A model generated the notes under the pieces. That model had not been told where the DNA came from. It did not search any database and saw only the letters and a program-made list of their open reading frames with translations. A stretch of DNA of 64,000 bases, from assembly GCF_900108365.1 (NCBI RefSeq), contig NZ_FNWQ01000002.1, positions 310,001 to 374,000 on the forward strand. Reading direction: 5' to 3'. Positions 44,931 through 52,827 of the stretch are shown piece by piece (position 1 is the first letter of the stretch; each line of letters opens with the position of its first letter). Made by a program: the position numbers and the translations under genes. This DNA comes from Chryseobacterium culicis. GTDB taxonomy: Bacteria; Bacteroidota; Bacteroidia; Flavobacteriales; Weeksellaceae.

Positions 44931-46109
44931 TTAAAGTAGTTCAAAAATAGAAGCCGCTCCCTGGCCGGTTCCTACACACATAGAAACCATTCCGTATTTG
45001 TTGCCACGTCTTCTCATTTCATCAAGAAGCTGTACTGTTAGTTTGGTTCCTGTACATCCAAGCGGGTGTCCAAGAGCGATAGCTCCTCCGTTTACGTTTA
45101 AGATGTCAGGATTTAAGCCTAATTCTTTTTTGATGGCAACTGATTGGGAGGCGAAAGCTTCGTTAAGCTCGATCAATTCGATATCTTTCAATTCTAAACC
45201 TGCCTGTTTCAAAGCTTTCGGAATAGCATAAATAGGTCCCATTCCCATAATTCTAGGCTCCAATCCGGCTGCAGCATAAGCCACTAATCTAGCTTCAGGC
45301 TGCAATCCTAATTCTTTTACCATTTCTTCACTCATTACCATTACGAAAGCCGCTCCGTCACTCATCTGAGAAGAGTTTCCTGCGGTTACGCTTCCTCCAT
45401 TGGCAAATACAGGTCTTAATTTTGCCAATCCTGCTAAAGAAGTATCGGCTCTTGGACCTTCATCTACAGAAAAATCAAATTTCTTAGTCTGCAGTTTCTG
45501 ATTTTCGTCCAGGAAGTTATATTCTACAGGAATCGGAACAATCTGATTGGCAAATTTTCCTTCCTGGTTTGCTTTTAAAGCTTTCATATGGGATTCAAAA
45601 GCAAACTGATCCTGTTCTTCTCTGGTAATATTATATTGTTTAGCAACTTCTTCCGCAGTGTACCCCATTCCCCAGTAATAATCCGGGTTTGTTTTTGCGA
45701 TATCTGTTTCAGGAACCGGCTTATAACCTCCCATTGGGATATAGGACATAGATTCTGTACCACCCGCAATGATACAGTCTGCCATACCAGCCTGGATTTT
45801 TGCTGAAGCAATAGCAATTGCTTCACTTCCTGAAGCACAGTATCTGTTCACCGTTACTCCCGGAACTTTATCGGTATTTAATCCCATCAAAGAGATCAGA
45901 CGTGCAACGTTCAGCCCCTGCTCAGCTTCCGGCATTGCATTTCCTACAATAAGGTCATCAATTCTGTTTTTATCTAATTGTGGTAGCTCTGCCATTAATT
46001 TTTCAATAACAGTAGCTGCCATTACATCAGGTCTTGTAAATCTTAAACTTCCTTTTGGAGCTTTTCCAACGGCAGTTCTGAACCCTTTTACTATGTATGC
46101 TGTTTTCAT
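44931..46109 (-). CDS. fadA: Acetyl-CoA C-acyltransferase (3-ketoacyl-CoA thiolase)
   Basis: Thiolase of 392 residues releasing acetyl-CoA in the last beta-oxidation step. Nucleophile C91 lies in N-R-Y-C-A-S-G; the late motifs N-V-N-G-G-A-I-A-L-G-H-P-L-G-C-T-G (active-site His) and C-V-G-T-G-Q-G (second Cys) are intact. The length equals Bacillus FadA (391). The gene is separated from fadN by about 650 bp that hold the REP-type transposase and its palindromes, although the three enzymes are otherwise a tight unit. Confidence 0.95.
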   Translation of the reverse strand: MKTAYIVKGFRTAVGKAPKGSLRFTRPDVMAATVIEKLMAELPQLDKNRIDDLIVGNAMPEAEQGLNVARLISLMGLNTDKVPGVTVNRYCASGSEAIAIASAKIQAGMADCIIAGGTESMSYIPMGGYKPVPETDIAKTNPDYYWGMGYTAEEVAKQYNITREEQDQFAFESHMKALKANQEGKFANQIVPIPVEYNFLDENQKLQTKKFDFSVDEGPRADTSLAGLAKLRPVFANGGSVTAGNSSQMSDGAAFVMVMSEEMVKELGLQPEARLVAYAAAGLEPRIMGMGPIYAIPKALKQAGLELKDIELIELNEAFASQSVAIKKELGLNPDILNVNGGAIALGHPLGCTGTKLTVQLLDEMRRRGNKYGMVSMCVGTGQGAASIFELL

Positions 46110-46143
46110 TTTTTTGTTTAATTAAATTGTTTTAAGAATTTTT

Positions 46144-46206
46144 GCCTCGTAGAGGTAAACTGTTCATAAATCTTTGTTTTTGCTTTTTGTGGAGCTCCGT
46201 AGGAGC
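46144..46206. repeat. Left pair of REP-like palindromes beside the transposase
   Basis: CCTC-GTA-GAGG (46145-46155) and GCTCC-GTA-GGAGC (46194-46206), each followed within a few bases by CTGTT. They are reverse-complement versions of the two elements on the other side of the transposase gene. Hairpins with a TAC loop preceded by a fixed short box are the layout of REP sequences mobilised by RAYT enzymes. Confidence 0.75.
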
Positions 46207-46212
46207 GATCTG

Positions 46213-46677
46213 TTAATCATGAATCCATTCAAATAAATATTTTGGATCATATTCTATCTCAAATTTTGACATAAAATCCAGATATTCTTCTCTAAAAGTT
46301 TTCTTTTTATGATGTTCTTCCTGATTTAAAATATATTTTACAACAGAATCAACACTGCTTTTAGAATAAGAAAAAGCTCCGTACCCTTCCTGCCAATTGA
46401 ATTTTCCATTTACCCATCCTTTTTCGTTGATGAATTTTGAAGAACCCGCTTTAATATCTCTTACTAAATCTGAAACCGCAAGTGTCGGATTCATACTTAC
46501 AAGAATATGTACATGGTCTGGCATTGCAAAAACTGCGAATAATTTTTGGTTTCTATTGGAAACAATACCCGTTATAAACTGATGTAATTCCTCTCTGTTT
46601 TCTCTTGAAATCAGATTTTGTCTTCCTTTTACAGCGAAAACAATTTGAATATAAATCTGAGTGTAGGTATTTGCCAT
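46213..46677 (-). mobile_element. REP-associated tyrosine transposase (IS200/IS605-type, HUH)
   Basis: A 154-residue Y1 transposase gene. The HUH metal site is H55-V-H57 (P-D-H-V-H-I-L), and the nucleophile is probably Y115 in Y-I-L-N-Q with Q119 as the third metal ligand, as in IS608 TnpA. No TnpB, and no terminal inverted repeats of DDE type. It lies between fadN and fadA on the same strand and is flanked on both sides by pairs of TAC-loop palindromes, so RAYT (TnpA_REP) is the best subgroup. All catalytic residues appear intact. Confidence 0.9.
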
Positions 46678-46683
46678 ACATTA

Positions 46684-46754
46684 ACAGGCCGCCTCTACGA
46701 GGCTTTCCAATTTTTTAAATTATTCATGCTATTAACAGTTCGCTCCTACGGAGC
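46684..46754. repeat. Right pair of REP-like palindromes beside the transposase
   Basis: GCCTC-TAC-GAGGC (46691-46703) and GCTCC-TAC-GGAGC (46742-46754), each preceded by AACAG and two to three bases. They are oriented oppositely to the left pair, so the locus is symmetrical around the transposase gene. The second lies only 7 bp from the fadN stop codon. Confidence 0.75.
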
Positions 46755-46760
46755 TTCCCG

Positions 46761-49154
46761 TTAGTTTCTTAATGGTTTTCCATTTTGCAACATATACTGA
46801 ATTCTCTCCAGCGTTTTTCTTTCTCCACAAAGCTGAAGGAAAGTTTCTCTTTCAAGGTTCAATAGATACTGTTCTGTTACTACTGTTGGTTCAGAAAGGT
46901 TTCCTCCTACCATTACATTAGCCAGTTTATCTGCAATTTTCTTATCGTGTTCAGAGATGTATTTTCCGGTTAGCATCTGGTCTGTTCCTACATAGAACAT
47001 TCCTAATGCATCTTTACCAAGAACTTTTACTTTTTGCTCAATTGGCTGGGTATATCCTTGTTCTGCTAATAGTTTTGCTACTTTTTTAGCTTCAGCAATC
47101 TGTCTGTTTTTGCTTACGGAAACAATGTCTTTCCCTTTTTCAAGGATTCCCATGTCGTAAGCTTCATAAGCCGAAGTAGCTACTTTACCCATGGCAATGT
47201 TCATGAAAGCATCACGAAGTCTGTTATTTTTAACATCATCGTTGTGGAATTCTCTGGAAGTTCTTAAGGTTAATTCTTTAGTACCTCCACCGCCAGGGAT
47301 TACCCCAACACCGGTTTCTACAAGACCGATATAAGTTTCTGCCGCTGCAACCACTCGATCTGCATGCATGGTCATTTCACATCCTCCACCTAAAGTCATT
47401 CCGTGAGGAGCAACTACTACAGGAATAGAAGAGTAACGTACTCTCATCATAGATTTCTGGAAGTAAGCGATCGCCATATTCAGATCATCCCAATCCTGCT
47501 CAATAGCCATCATAAGGATCATCGCCAGGTTGGCACCTACAGAGAAGTTAGCACCTTGGTTACCAACTACTAATCCGTCATATTCTTTTTCCGCCAGATC
47601 AATGGCTCTGTTTAATCCGTCAAGAACTTCGCCTCCAAGAGAGTTCATTTTGGAACGGATCTCGAAGTTGATGATACCATCTCCTAAATCTTCAATCGCT
47701 GCCCCTGAATTGCTCCAAAGCGTCTTGTTTTTTCTGATATTGTCTAAGATGATGAAAGCATCCTGACCAGGAATTTTGCTGTATTCTCCTGAATTTTTAT
47801 CAACGTAAATGCTTTGCCCTTCATCGTTAACTTTGTAAAACGTTTCTACATTTTTAACCCAGTCAGAAACTTCGTATCCGGCATCTTTAGCCAGTTCAAT
47901 ACCTTTCTGAACCCCTACAGCATCCCAGATTTCAAACGGACCGTTTTCCCATCCGAAACCTGCTCTCATAGCATCATCAATTTTATAAACTTCGTCAGAG
48001 ATTTCAGGAACTTTGTGAGAAACATAAGCGAATAATGCTCCTAAAGATTTTCTGTATAATTCGCCTGCTTTATCTTTACCGCCAATCAGAACTTTGAATC
48101 GGTCAATTGGCTTGTCAATAGATTTTGTTAATTCCAGAGTAGGGAAGGATGATTTTCCTTGAAGCTCATACTCCAGAGTATCAAGATTTAATCCGTGAAT
48201 TTCAGATTTTCCGTCTGCGTTTTTCACTTTTTTATAGAAACCTTGCTCTGTTTTTGAACCTAACCATTTATTATCCATCATTTTCTGGATATAATCCGGA
48301 AGGGCAAATACGTCATTGAAATCATTCGCTTCCGCACCGCTTTGACGGACTCCGTTCGCTACCATTACCAAAGTATCAAGACCTACAACGTCAGCGGTTC
48401 TGAACGTAGCAGATTTTGGACGGCCGATTACCGGACCTGTTAATTTATCAACATCAGAAACAGTAAGACCTAATTTCTGTACATTGTGAAGAAGATCCAT
48501 CATAGAAAACACACCAATTCTGTTGGCGATGAAAGCTGGAGTATCTTTGGCCAAAACTGTGGTTTTACCTAAGAATTTAGCTCCGTAATTCATATAGAAA
48601 TCAATAATTTCAGGATCTGTATCGTTAGTAGGGATGATCTCTAAGAGAGGAAGATACCTTACCGGGTTGAAGAAGTGTGTACCCGCGAAGTATTTTCTGA
48701 AATCCTCGCTTCTTCCTTCTGTAAGCAGATGAATAGGAATCCCGGATGTATTAGAAGAAATCAATGTTCCCGGTTTTCTGAACTGTTCAATCTTTTCGTA
48801 TACGGACTTTTTGATGTCAAGTCTTTCTACTACTACCTCAATAATCCAGTCTGTATTTTTTATTTTCGGCAAATCATCATCGAAATTTCCGATTGTAATT
48901 CTGTCTGCAAACTTTGGAGAATAAAGAAGTGCAGGACTTGCTTTTTTAAGTTTTTCAAAGTTTTCGGAAGCAATTCTGTTTCTTACTACCTTGTCATCTT
49001 TGGTCAAACCTTTTTTCTGTTCAGCTTCAGTAAGTTCAAAAGGAACAATATCCAAGAGTGATACTTCCACACCGATATTGGCGAAGTGAGCTGCGATACC
49101 GCTTCCCATAATTCCTGAACCAAGAACCGTTACATGTTTGATTCTTCTTTTCAT
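46761..49154 (-). CDS. fadN: 3-hydroxyacyl-CoA dehydrogenase / enoyl-CoA hydratase (FadN)
   Basis: Bifunctional beta-oxidation enzyme of 797 residues. The N-terminal NAD-binding loop G-S-G-I-M-G is at residues 12-17, with the dehydrogenase signature A-G-T-H-F-F-N-P and a second dehydrogenase domain after it. The enoyl-CoA hydratase domain is C-terminal (G-G-G-C-E-M and G-V-G-V-I-P-G-G-G-G-T), the reverse of E. coli FadB but the order of Bacillus FadN (about 789). The start is the ATG at 49152-49154; the longer frame to 49187 is less likely. The MarR gene ends 53 bp upstream. Confidence 0.94.
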   Translation of the reverse strand: MKRRIKHVTVLGSGIMGSGIAAHFANIGVEVSLLDIVPFELTEAEQKKGLTKDDKVVRNRIASENFEKLKKASPALLYSPKFADRITIGNFDDDLPKIKNTDWIIEVVVERLDIKKSVYEKIEQFRKPGTLISSNTSGIPIHLLTEGRSEDFRKYFAGTHFFNPVRYLPLLEIIPTNDTDPEIIDFYMNYGAKFLGKTTVLAKDTPAFIANRIGVFSMMDLLHNVQKLGLTVSDVDKLTGPVIGRPKSATFRTADVVGLDTLVMVANGVRQSGAEANDFNDVFALPDYIQKMMDNKWLGSKTEQGFYKKVKNADGKSEIHGLNLDTLEYELQGKSSFPTLELTKSIDKPIDRFKVLIGGKDKAGELYRKSLGALFAYVSHKVPEISDEVYKIDDAMRAGFGWENGPFEIWDAVGVQKGIELAKDAGYEVSDWVKNVETFYKVNDEGQSIYVDKNSGEYSKIPGQDAFIILDNIRKNKTLWSNSGAAIEDLGDGIINFEIRSKMNSLGGEVLDGLNRAIDLAEKEYDGLVVGNQGANFSVGANLAMILMMAIEQDWDDLNMAIAYFQKSMMRVRYSSIPVVVAPHGMTLGGGCEMTMHADRVVAAAETYIGLVETGVGVIPGGGGTKELTLRTSREFHNDDVKNNRLRDAFMNIAMGKVATSAYEAYDMGILEKGKDIVSVSKNRQIAEAKKVAKLLAEQGYTQPIEQKVKVLGKDALGMFYVGTDQMLTGKYISEHDKKIADKLANVMVGGNLSEPTVVTEQYLLNLERETFLQLCGERKTLERIQYMLQNGKPLRN

Positions 49155-49207
49155 ATGTAAATTTTTATTTTTAATAAGATTATACAAACCCGGAGGTTCA
49201 TCATAAT

Positions 49208-49663
49208 TTACTTTCTGTTATTCAATAATTCGTTGGCAATTTTCATGATTTCGGTCATTACGTCCTTAAAAGTTTCCAGTTTTTCCGGAGCTATTTTTTC
49301 CATGACCTTTTTGTTGAAGTTCACAACGACTTCCTTAGACATATTTCTGGAGTTTAATCCTTTATCGGTAAGCTTAATGATAACCTCTCTTTTATCAGTG
49401 GTTGTCTTTTCCTTATAGATATACCCGTTATCTTCCAGAAGTTTGATAATTCTCGTTAATGAAGTGGGTTCAATAGCCATCTTCGGACCGAGGTTGGTAC
49501 TTCGTGTTCCTTCTTTGGGATCAATTTTAAGAAGTGTGAGTGCCTGTACCGCCGTGGAATCATGTTCCTGCGCTAGTTCTGTGTACATTTTAGAGACAGC
49601 CAACCAGGTCTGCTTTAAAATTAAATCTACGTTTTCTATTTTTTCCTTATTATTATCCATCAT
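49208..49663 (-). CDS. MarR-family regulator of the fad operon
   Basis: A 151-residue winged-helix repressor: H-D-S-T-A-V-Q-A-L-T-L-L-K, recognition helix I-E-P-T-S-L-T-R-I-I-K-L-L-E-D-N-G-Y-I and wing T-T-D-K-R-E-V-I-I-K-L-T-D-K-G, the standard MarR pattern. Start ATG 49661-49663 (the next codon is also ATG). It is the first gene of the operon, and two long palindromes lie in the 160 bp before it. Repression of fadNAE relieved by fatty acid or acyl-CoA is the natural hypothesis; the ligand is inference. Confidence 0.9.
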   Translation of the reverse strand: MMDNNKEKIENVDLILKQTWLAVSKMYTELAQEHDSTAVQALTLLKIDPKEGTRSTNLGPKMAIEPTSLTRIIKLLEDNGYIYKEKTTTDKREVIIKLTDKGLNSRNMSKEVVVNFNKKVMEKIAPEKLETFKDVMTEIMKIANELLNNRK

Positions 49664-49689
49664 TTTTTCGCCAATGGTTTTACCCAAAT

Positions 49690-49723
49690 TTAATAAATAT
49701 TATGCATGCATAATATTTATTAA
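49690..49723. promoter_or_regulatory. 34-bp palindromic operator upstream of the MarR gene
   Basis: A perfect palindrome of 34 bp centred on TATGCATGCATA, starting 27 bp before the MarR start codon. It overlaps the place where the promoter must lie. Size and symmetry fit a dimeric MarR protein binding its own promoter. Confidence 0.8.
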
Positions 49724-49779
49724 CGTTAAATTTTGTTAATAGGCTGTAAATAAACGGATTAAATTGTATGATTAGCATA

Positions 49780-49799
49780 ATACTATGCATGCATAGTAT
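49780..49799. promoter_or_regulatory. Second palindromic operator (20 bp)
   Basis: ATACTATGCATGCATAGTAT, a perfect 20-bp palindrome with the same core TATGCATGCATA as the first, 57 bp further upstream and 27 bp before the 3' end of the ABC ATPase gene. Two identical cores suggest cooperative binding by the same regulator. Confidence 0.75.
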
Positions 49800-49825
49800 G
49801 TGAATTAATCAAAGAAAAACGTGTA

Positions 49826-50749
49826 TTAATGAATGTTTGTAACTAAATTGATAATTTCTTCAAAAGATTCACATTGGTAAGTAGCGGAATCTTTAGTAAT
49901 TACCCAAAATGGACTCTGAAACTCAAAATTAAGGTCAGACAAGTCTTTTTGGAAGTTTTTTTGAAGCAGAGAATACAGCATTTCCTTGTGAAACTGCGGT
50001 GCAGCGATAAAAGGCGCAATAAAGGTCTCGCTGATCTGAAATAAGGATGCATTGGTAAGTTCATCATGCTGCAGCAAAATATCCTCCACAATTCCTGAAT
50101 ACAGATGATTTTCCTTTACATACCATATTTTATCCGCGAATTCTTTGGCCAGCCGCCAGTCGTGGGACGAGAACAGGATAAGTTTGTTCTGTTCTTTTGC
50201 CAGCTTTCTTAAGGTTTTAAGGATAATGATTTTGTTTTTTTCATCCAGATGGGTGGTAGGTTCATCCAAGATAATGATAGGTGAGTTTTGAGTAATAGCA
50301 CGCCCGATAAATGCTTTCTGGAGGTTTCCGTCTGACAGGTTTTTCAAAAGCGTATATCTGTATTGAGCCAGATCCAGTTTCTCAATAATATGGGCAACTT
50401 CTTCACGGTCTTCTTTTTTTAACTCAAAATAAAAAGGGTAGTAGATATACTTTCCCAGAGAAATAAGATCTTCAACCGTATAATGCTGCGGGATAACCGA
50501 TTTTGAAAAGACAATAGCAATATTTTCCGCAATTTCCTTTACGGAAAGACTTTTTACATTTTTTCCATTAATTGTAATTTCTCCTTTCAATAAAGGGATC
50601 TGATGCAGAATAGATTTGATTAATGTTGTTTTTCCAACCCCATTATTACCAATCAGCAGGCATACATCCCCAAGCTTTAAATCTGCATTAGCATTGGAGA
50701 TTAAAGTAGTTTTGTAGCCGATATGAGCCTGTTTGATCTGTAGGTGCAT
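49826..50749 (-). CDS. ABC transporter ATP-binding protein, iron/cobalamin (FecE/BtuD) type
   Basis: ATPase of 307 residues. Walker A G-N-N-G-V-G-K-T, Q-loop region I-V-F-S-K-S, signature L-S-D-G-N-L-Q-K (normally L-S-G-G-x-x-Q) and Walker B I-I-L-D-E-P-T-T-H-L-D. The T-H-L-D form is typical of FecE/BtuD. About 60 extra C-terminal residues have no clear domain. It starts 2 bp after the small membrane-protein gene and works with the FecCD permease further upstream. The D in the signature position is unusual but tolerated in some members. Confidence 0.88.
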   Translation of the reverse strand: MHLQIKQAHIGYKTTLISNANADLKLGDVCLLIGNNGVGKTTLIKSILHQIPLLKGEITINGKNVKSLSVKEIAENIAIVFSKSVIPQHYTVEDLISLGKYIYYPFYFELKKEDREEVAHIIEKLDLAQYRYTLLKNLSDGNLQKAFIGRAITQNSPIIILDEPTTHLDEKNKIIILKTLRKLAKEQNKLILFSSHDWRLAKEFADKIWYVKENHLYSGIVEDILLQHDELTNASLFQISETFIAPFIAAPQFHKEMLYSLLQKNFQKDLSDLNFEFQSPFWVITKDSATYQCESFEEIINLVTNIH

Positions 50750-50751
50750 AA

Positions 50752-51039
50752 CTAAAATAAGAAAAGGATTATAAATAACAGAATTGGTAGAAAACTTAAA
50801 AATAAATATAAGAATTTATTTTTTTTGACTTTCCATAAAGTGTAGCTACCTAAGATAATAGAACCCCAAAAAGCAGAAGGTAGTGCAAAAAAAATCCACC
50901 AATTATGGCCCCAAGAATAAACCCAATGTAATTTCTGATTCATTCGAAACATTTTTGAATACTCCAGGATTGCAAAACTTGCGACAAACAAAATGATGTG
51001 TGCAGTAATTAATTGTTTTTGTGTTATTCTAATCTTCAT
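50752..51039 (-). CDS. Small membrane protein between permease and ATPase genes
   Basis: A 95-residue protein with three hydrophobic segments (I-I-L-F-V-A-S-F-A-I-L, W-W-I-F-F-A-L-P-S-A-F-W and L-F-L-S-F-L-P-I-L-L-F) and an aromatic-rich loop W-V-Y-S-W-G-H-N-W-W. The start is the ATG at 51037-51039; the longer frame runs through a dispersed repeat. I do not recognise the family. Its 2-bp spacing to the ATPase gene suggests co-translation. Confidence 0.7.
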   Translation of the reverse strand: MKIRITQKQLITAHIILFVASFAILEYSKMFRMNQKLHWVYSWGHNWWIFFALPSAFWGSIILGSYTLWKVKKNKFLYLFLSFLPILLFIILFLF

Positions 51040-51074
51040 TGCTTTATTTATAGTAAGATAAGTCTTGTTTAATA

Positions 51075-51115
51075 AGTCATACTGAAAACATCTCTGCGGA
51101 TTCCTTCGGAATGAC
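51075..51115. repeat. Dispersed intergenic repeat of GTCATTCCGAAGGAATC type
   Basis: On the minus strand the segment reads GTCATTCCGAAGGAATCC then GCAGAGATG. It contains the palindrome ATTCC-TTC-GGAAT and ends in GTCAT / ATGAC inverted repeats. Sequences of this kind are scattered between genes in many Bacteroidetes. Only one copy is in this window. Confidence 0.55.
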
Positions 51116-51236
51116 ACATTACGAATATTTCCTCTTTTATTTAATGAAGTAAGTTAAGAATCTATTCTCAAAACCTGCCTGACCTTTATAATCTCAGGAG
51201 CTTTATATTAATAATTCATTTATTAATCATTGTATT

Positions 51237-52208
51237 TTAAACTTTATTCTGTTTCAAAAGCATCATCAGAATCACAGGAATTCCGAATACAGAGCTTATC
51301 ACGTTCAATGGTATCTGTGTTTTTTCTGCCATCACAGAGAAGAACAACATGATCAGCATTCCTAACAGCATATTAAGAATCCATTGCTGCCATAATTTGG
51401 ATGGGTTATAAACCAGTCTGCAGAAATGAGGAACAATAATTCCAATAAATAAAATTGGACCTAAAAATGCAGTAACAGAAGCCGAAAGGATAGAAGAGGC
51501 AACAATGATTAAAAGTTTTAACCGGTGCAGATTAACCCCTAAACTTTGGGCATAGGAATTGCCCAGAGAGTTTCCAATAAGCGGCTTTATCGCTCTGAAA
51601 CAGATTGCCATTCCCACTAAAACTAAAATAAACAGGATGTAAATCTGGTTCCTCGTTACCATATTATTCGCTCCAAACGACCATAAAATATAGTTCTTCA
51701 GACTTTGATTTTCAGCATAAAACTGAAGAAGAGATACGATGGCTCCTGCAAAAGCTGACACCAAAAAACCGAAAATAATAAGATAAGACTTGTCCTGAAA
51801 TCTGTTTGACATGGACAGCAGTATCAGCATTAACAATACACTGCCTCCAATAGCAGATAAGCTGAGAAAACTGTTCTGCAGAAATTCAGGAAGAAGAATA
51901 GTATGGGAAAAGAAAATATAAAAAGCAACCGAGAGACTCGCAACCGATGTAATTCCCAGTATATCAGGGCCTGCTAACGGGTTTTGGAAATATTCCTGCA
52001 TCAGAAAACCTGAGGTAGGAATTGAAATTCCGGCCAGTATCATCACCAGAACACGGTTGATACGGATTTCGGCAATCTGGCTATGAGCAGAGTCCTGAAA
52101 AAAATCCTGGAAGTGTAAACTTAAAAATCCCGTGTTCAGATTAATGACAGCGCTTACAATAATGGCAATCACAAATAATAAACACAGGATTTTAAATCTT
52201 TTTGACAT
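51237..52208 (-). CDS. FecCD-family iron/siderophore ABC permease
   Basis: Inner-membrane permease of 323 residues with about ten hydrophobic segments. It contains R-I-N-R-V-L-V-M-I-L-A-G (the R-x-P/N-R start of FecCD proteins), G-F-L-M-Q-E-Y-F-x-N-P-L-A-G-P-D-I-L-G and the coupling segment near G-I-I-V-P-H-F-C-R-L. The transported compound may be heme, cobalamin or a ferric chelate. The matching ATPase is two genes downstream. No substrate-binding protein gene is adjacent. Confidence 0.92.
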   Translation of the reverse strand: MSKRFKILCLLFVIAIIVSAVINLNTGFLSLHFQDFFQDSAHSQIAEIRINRVLVMILAGISIPTSGFLMQEYFQNPLAGPDILGITSVASLSVAFYIFFSHTILLPEFLQNSFLSLSAIGGSVLLMLILLSMSNRFQDKSYLIIFGFLVSAFAGAIVSLLQFYAENQSLKNYILWSFGANNMVTRNQIYILFILVLVGMAICFRAIKPLIGNSLGNSYAQSLGVNLHRLKLLIIVASSILSASVTAFLGPILFIGIIVPHFCRLVYNPSKLWQQWILNMLLGMLIMLFFSVMAEKTQIPLNVISSVFGIPVILMMLLKQNKV

Positions 52209-52233
52209 GATTCAGAAAGAGTTCAGTCTATTC

Positions 52234-52794
52234 TTATTGTAGAAAAGAATTTATTTTTGAATTCAGTACATCTTCTGTCATCATTCCCAGGTATTCATCG
52301 GTTTTATCCCCTTTTCTCATAAAAGTAAAAGGAATAGAACCTCCGTCCCATTGTTTGAAGTTGTTATGAAAGAAATTTTGATCTAATTTTTGTCCGTCCA
52401 GTAAAATAATACTGCTTCCCAATTTATTTTCAGCAGCAAAATTTTTAACGGCACCCGCCCATTCTGCCTTATCATCAAGATTGACGAAGGTGAATTTTAC
52501 CGGTTTGCCCTTCAATTCCTCCATTTTACTCTTAAAACTTGGAATCTCTCTCATACAAGGACCACACCAGGTTGCAAAGAAATTGGTAACATATAAGGTA
52601 TCATTATTTTTTGCCAGATGCTGGCTTACATTTTCGGGAGATAGCTCTTTGGGAAGAACTGTATTTCCTTCATTTTCTGTCGTTTGAGATACAGAAAGAG
52701 AATCTGCAGCTGTAGCGTTTTCAGTGTTCTGAACTTCTTTTTTACAGCTGTACAGCGCAGTAAGAAGTAACGTGGATAAAATTATCTTCTTCAT
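52234..52794 (-). CDS. TlpA/ResA-like thioredoxin lipoprotein
   Basis: A 186-residue lipoprotein (lipobox L-Y-S-C17) with a thioredoxin fold and active site W-C77-G-P-C80 (F-F-A-T-W-C-G-P-C). It is tethered outside the inner membrane and probably reduces disulfides of exported proteins, in the manner of TlpA/ResA. It lies 25 bp before the FecCD permease on the same strand, so the two may share a transcript. It is divergent from the reductase gene with only 33 bp between the starts. Confidence 0.88.
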   Translation of the reverse strand: MKKIILSTLLLTALYSCKKEVQNTENATAADSLSVSQTTENEGNTVLPKELSPENVSQHLAKNNDTLYVTNFFATWCGPCMREIPSFKSKMEELKGKPVKFTFVNLDDKAEWAGAVKNFAAENKLGSSIILLDGQKLDQNFFHNNFKQWDGGSIPFTFMRKGDKTDEYLGMMTEDVLNSKINSFLQ

Positions 52795-52809
52795 AAATTA
52801 TTTTTTATC

Positions 52810-52817
52810 TATTTTTG
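52810..52817 (+). promoter_or_regulatory. -7 element of the PaaE-like reductase gene
   Basis: TATTTTTG, an exact -7 match, 10 bp before the start codon, so the predicted transcript has a leader of about five bases or fewer. No -33 TTG at the standard spacing. Confidence 0.45.
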
Positions 52818-52827
52818 AATTGAAGTT

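Noticed and set aside
46213..46677. Complete IS200/IS605 insertion sequence with TnpB
   Set aside because: No TnpB gene follows, and the flanking symmetrical palindromes fit a single-gene RAYT locus better.
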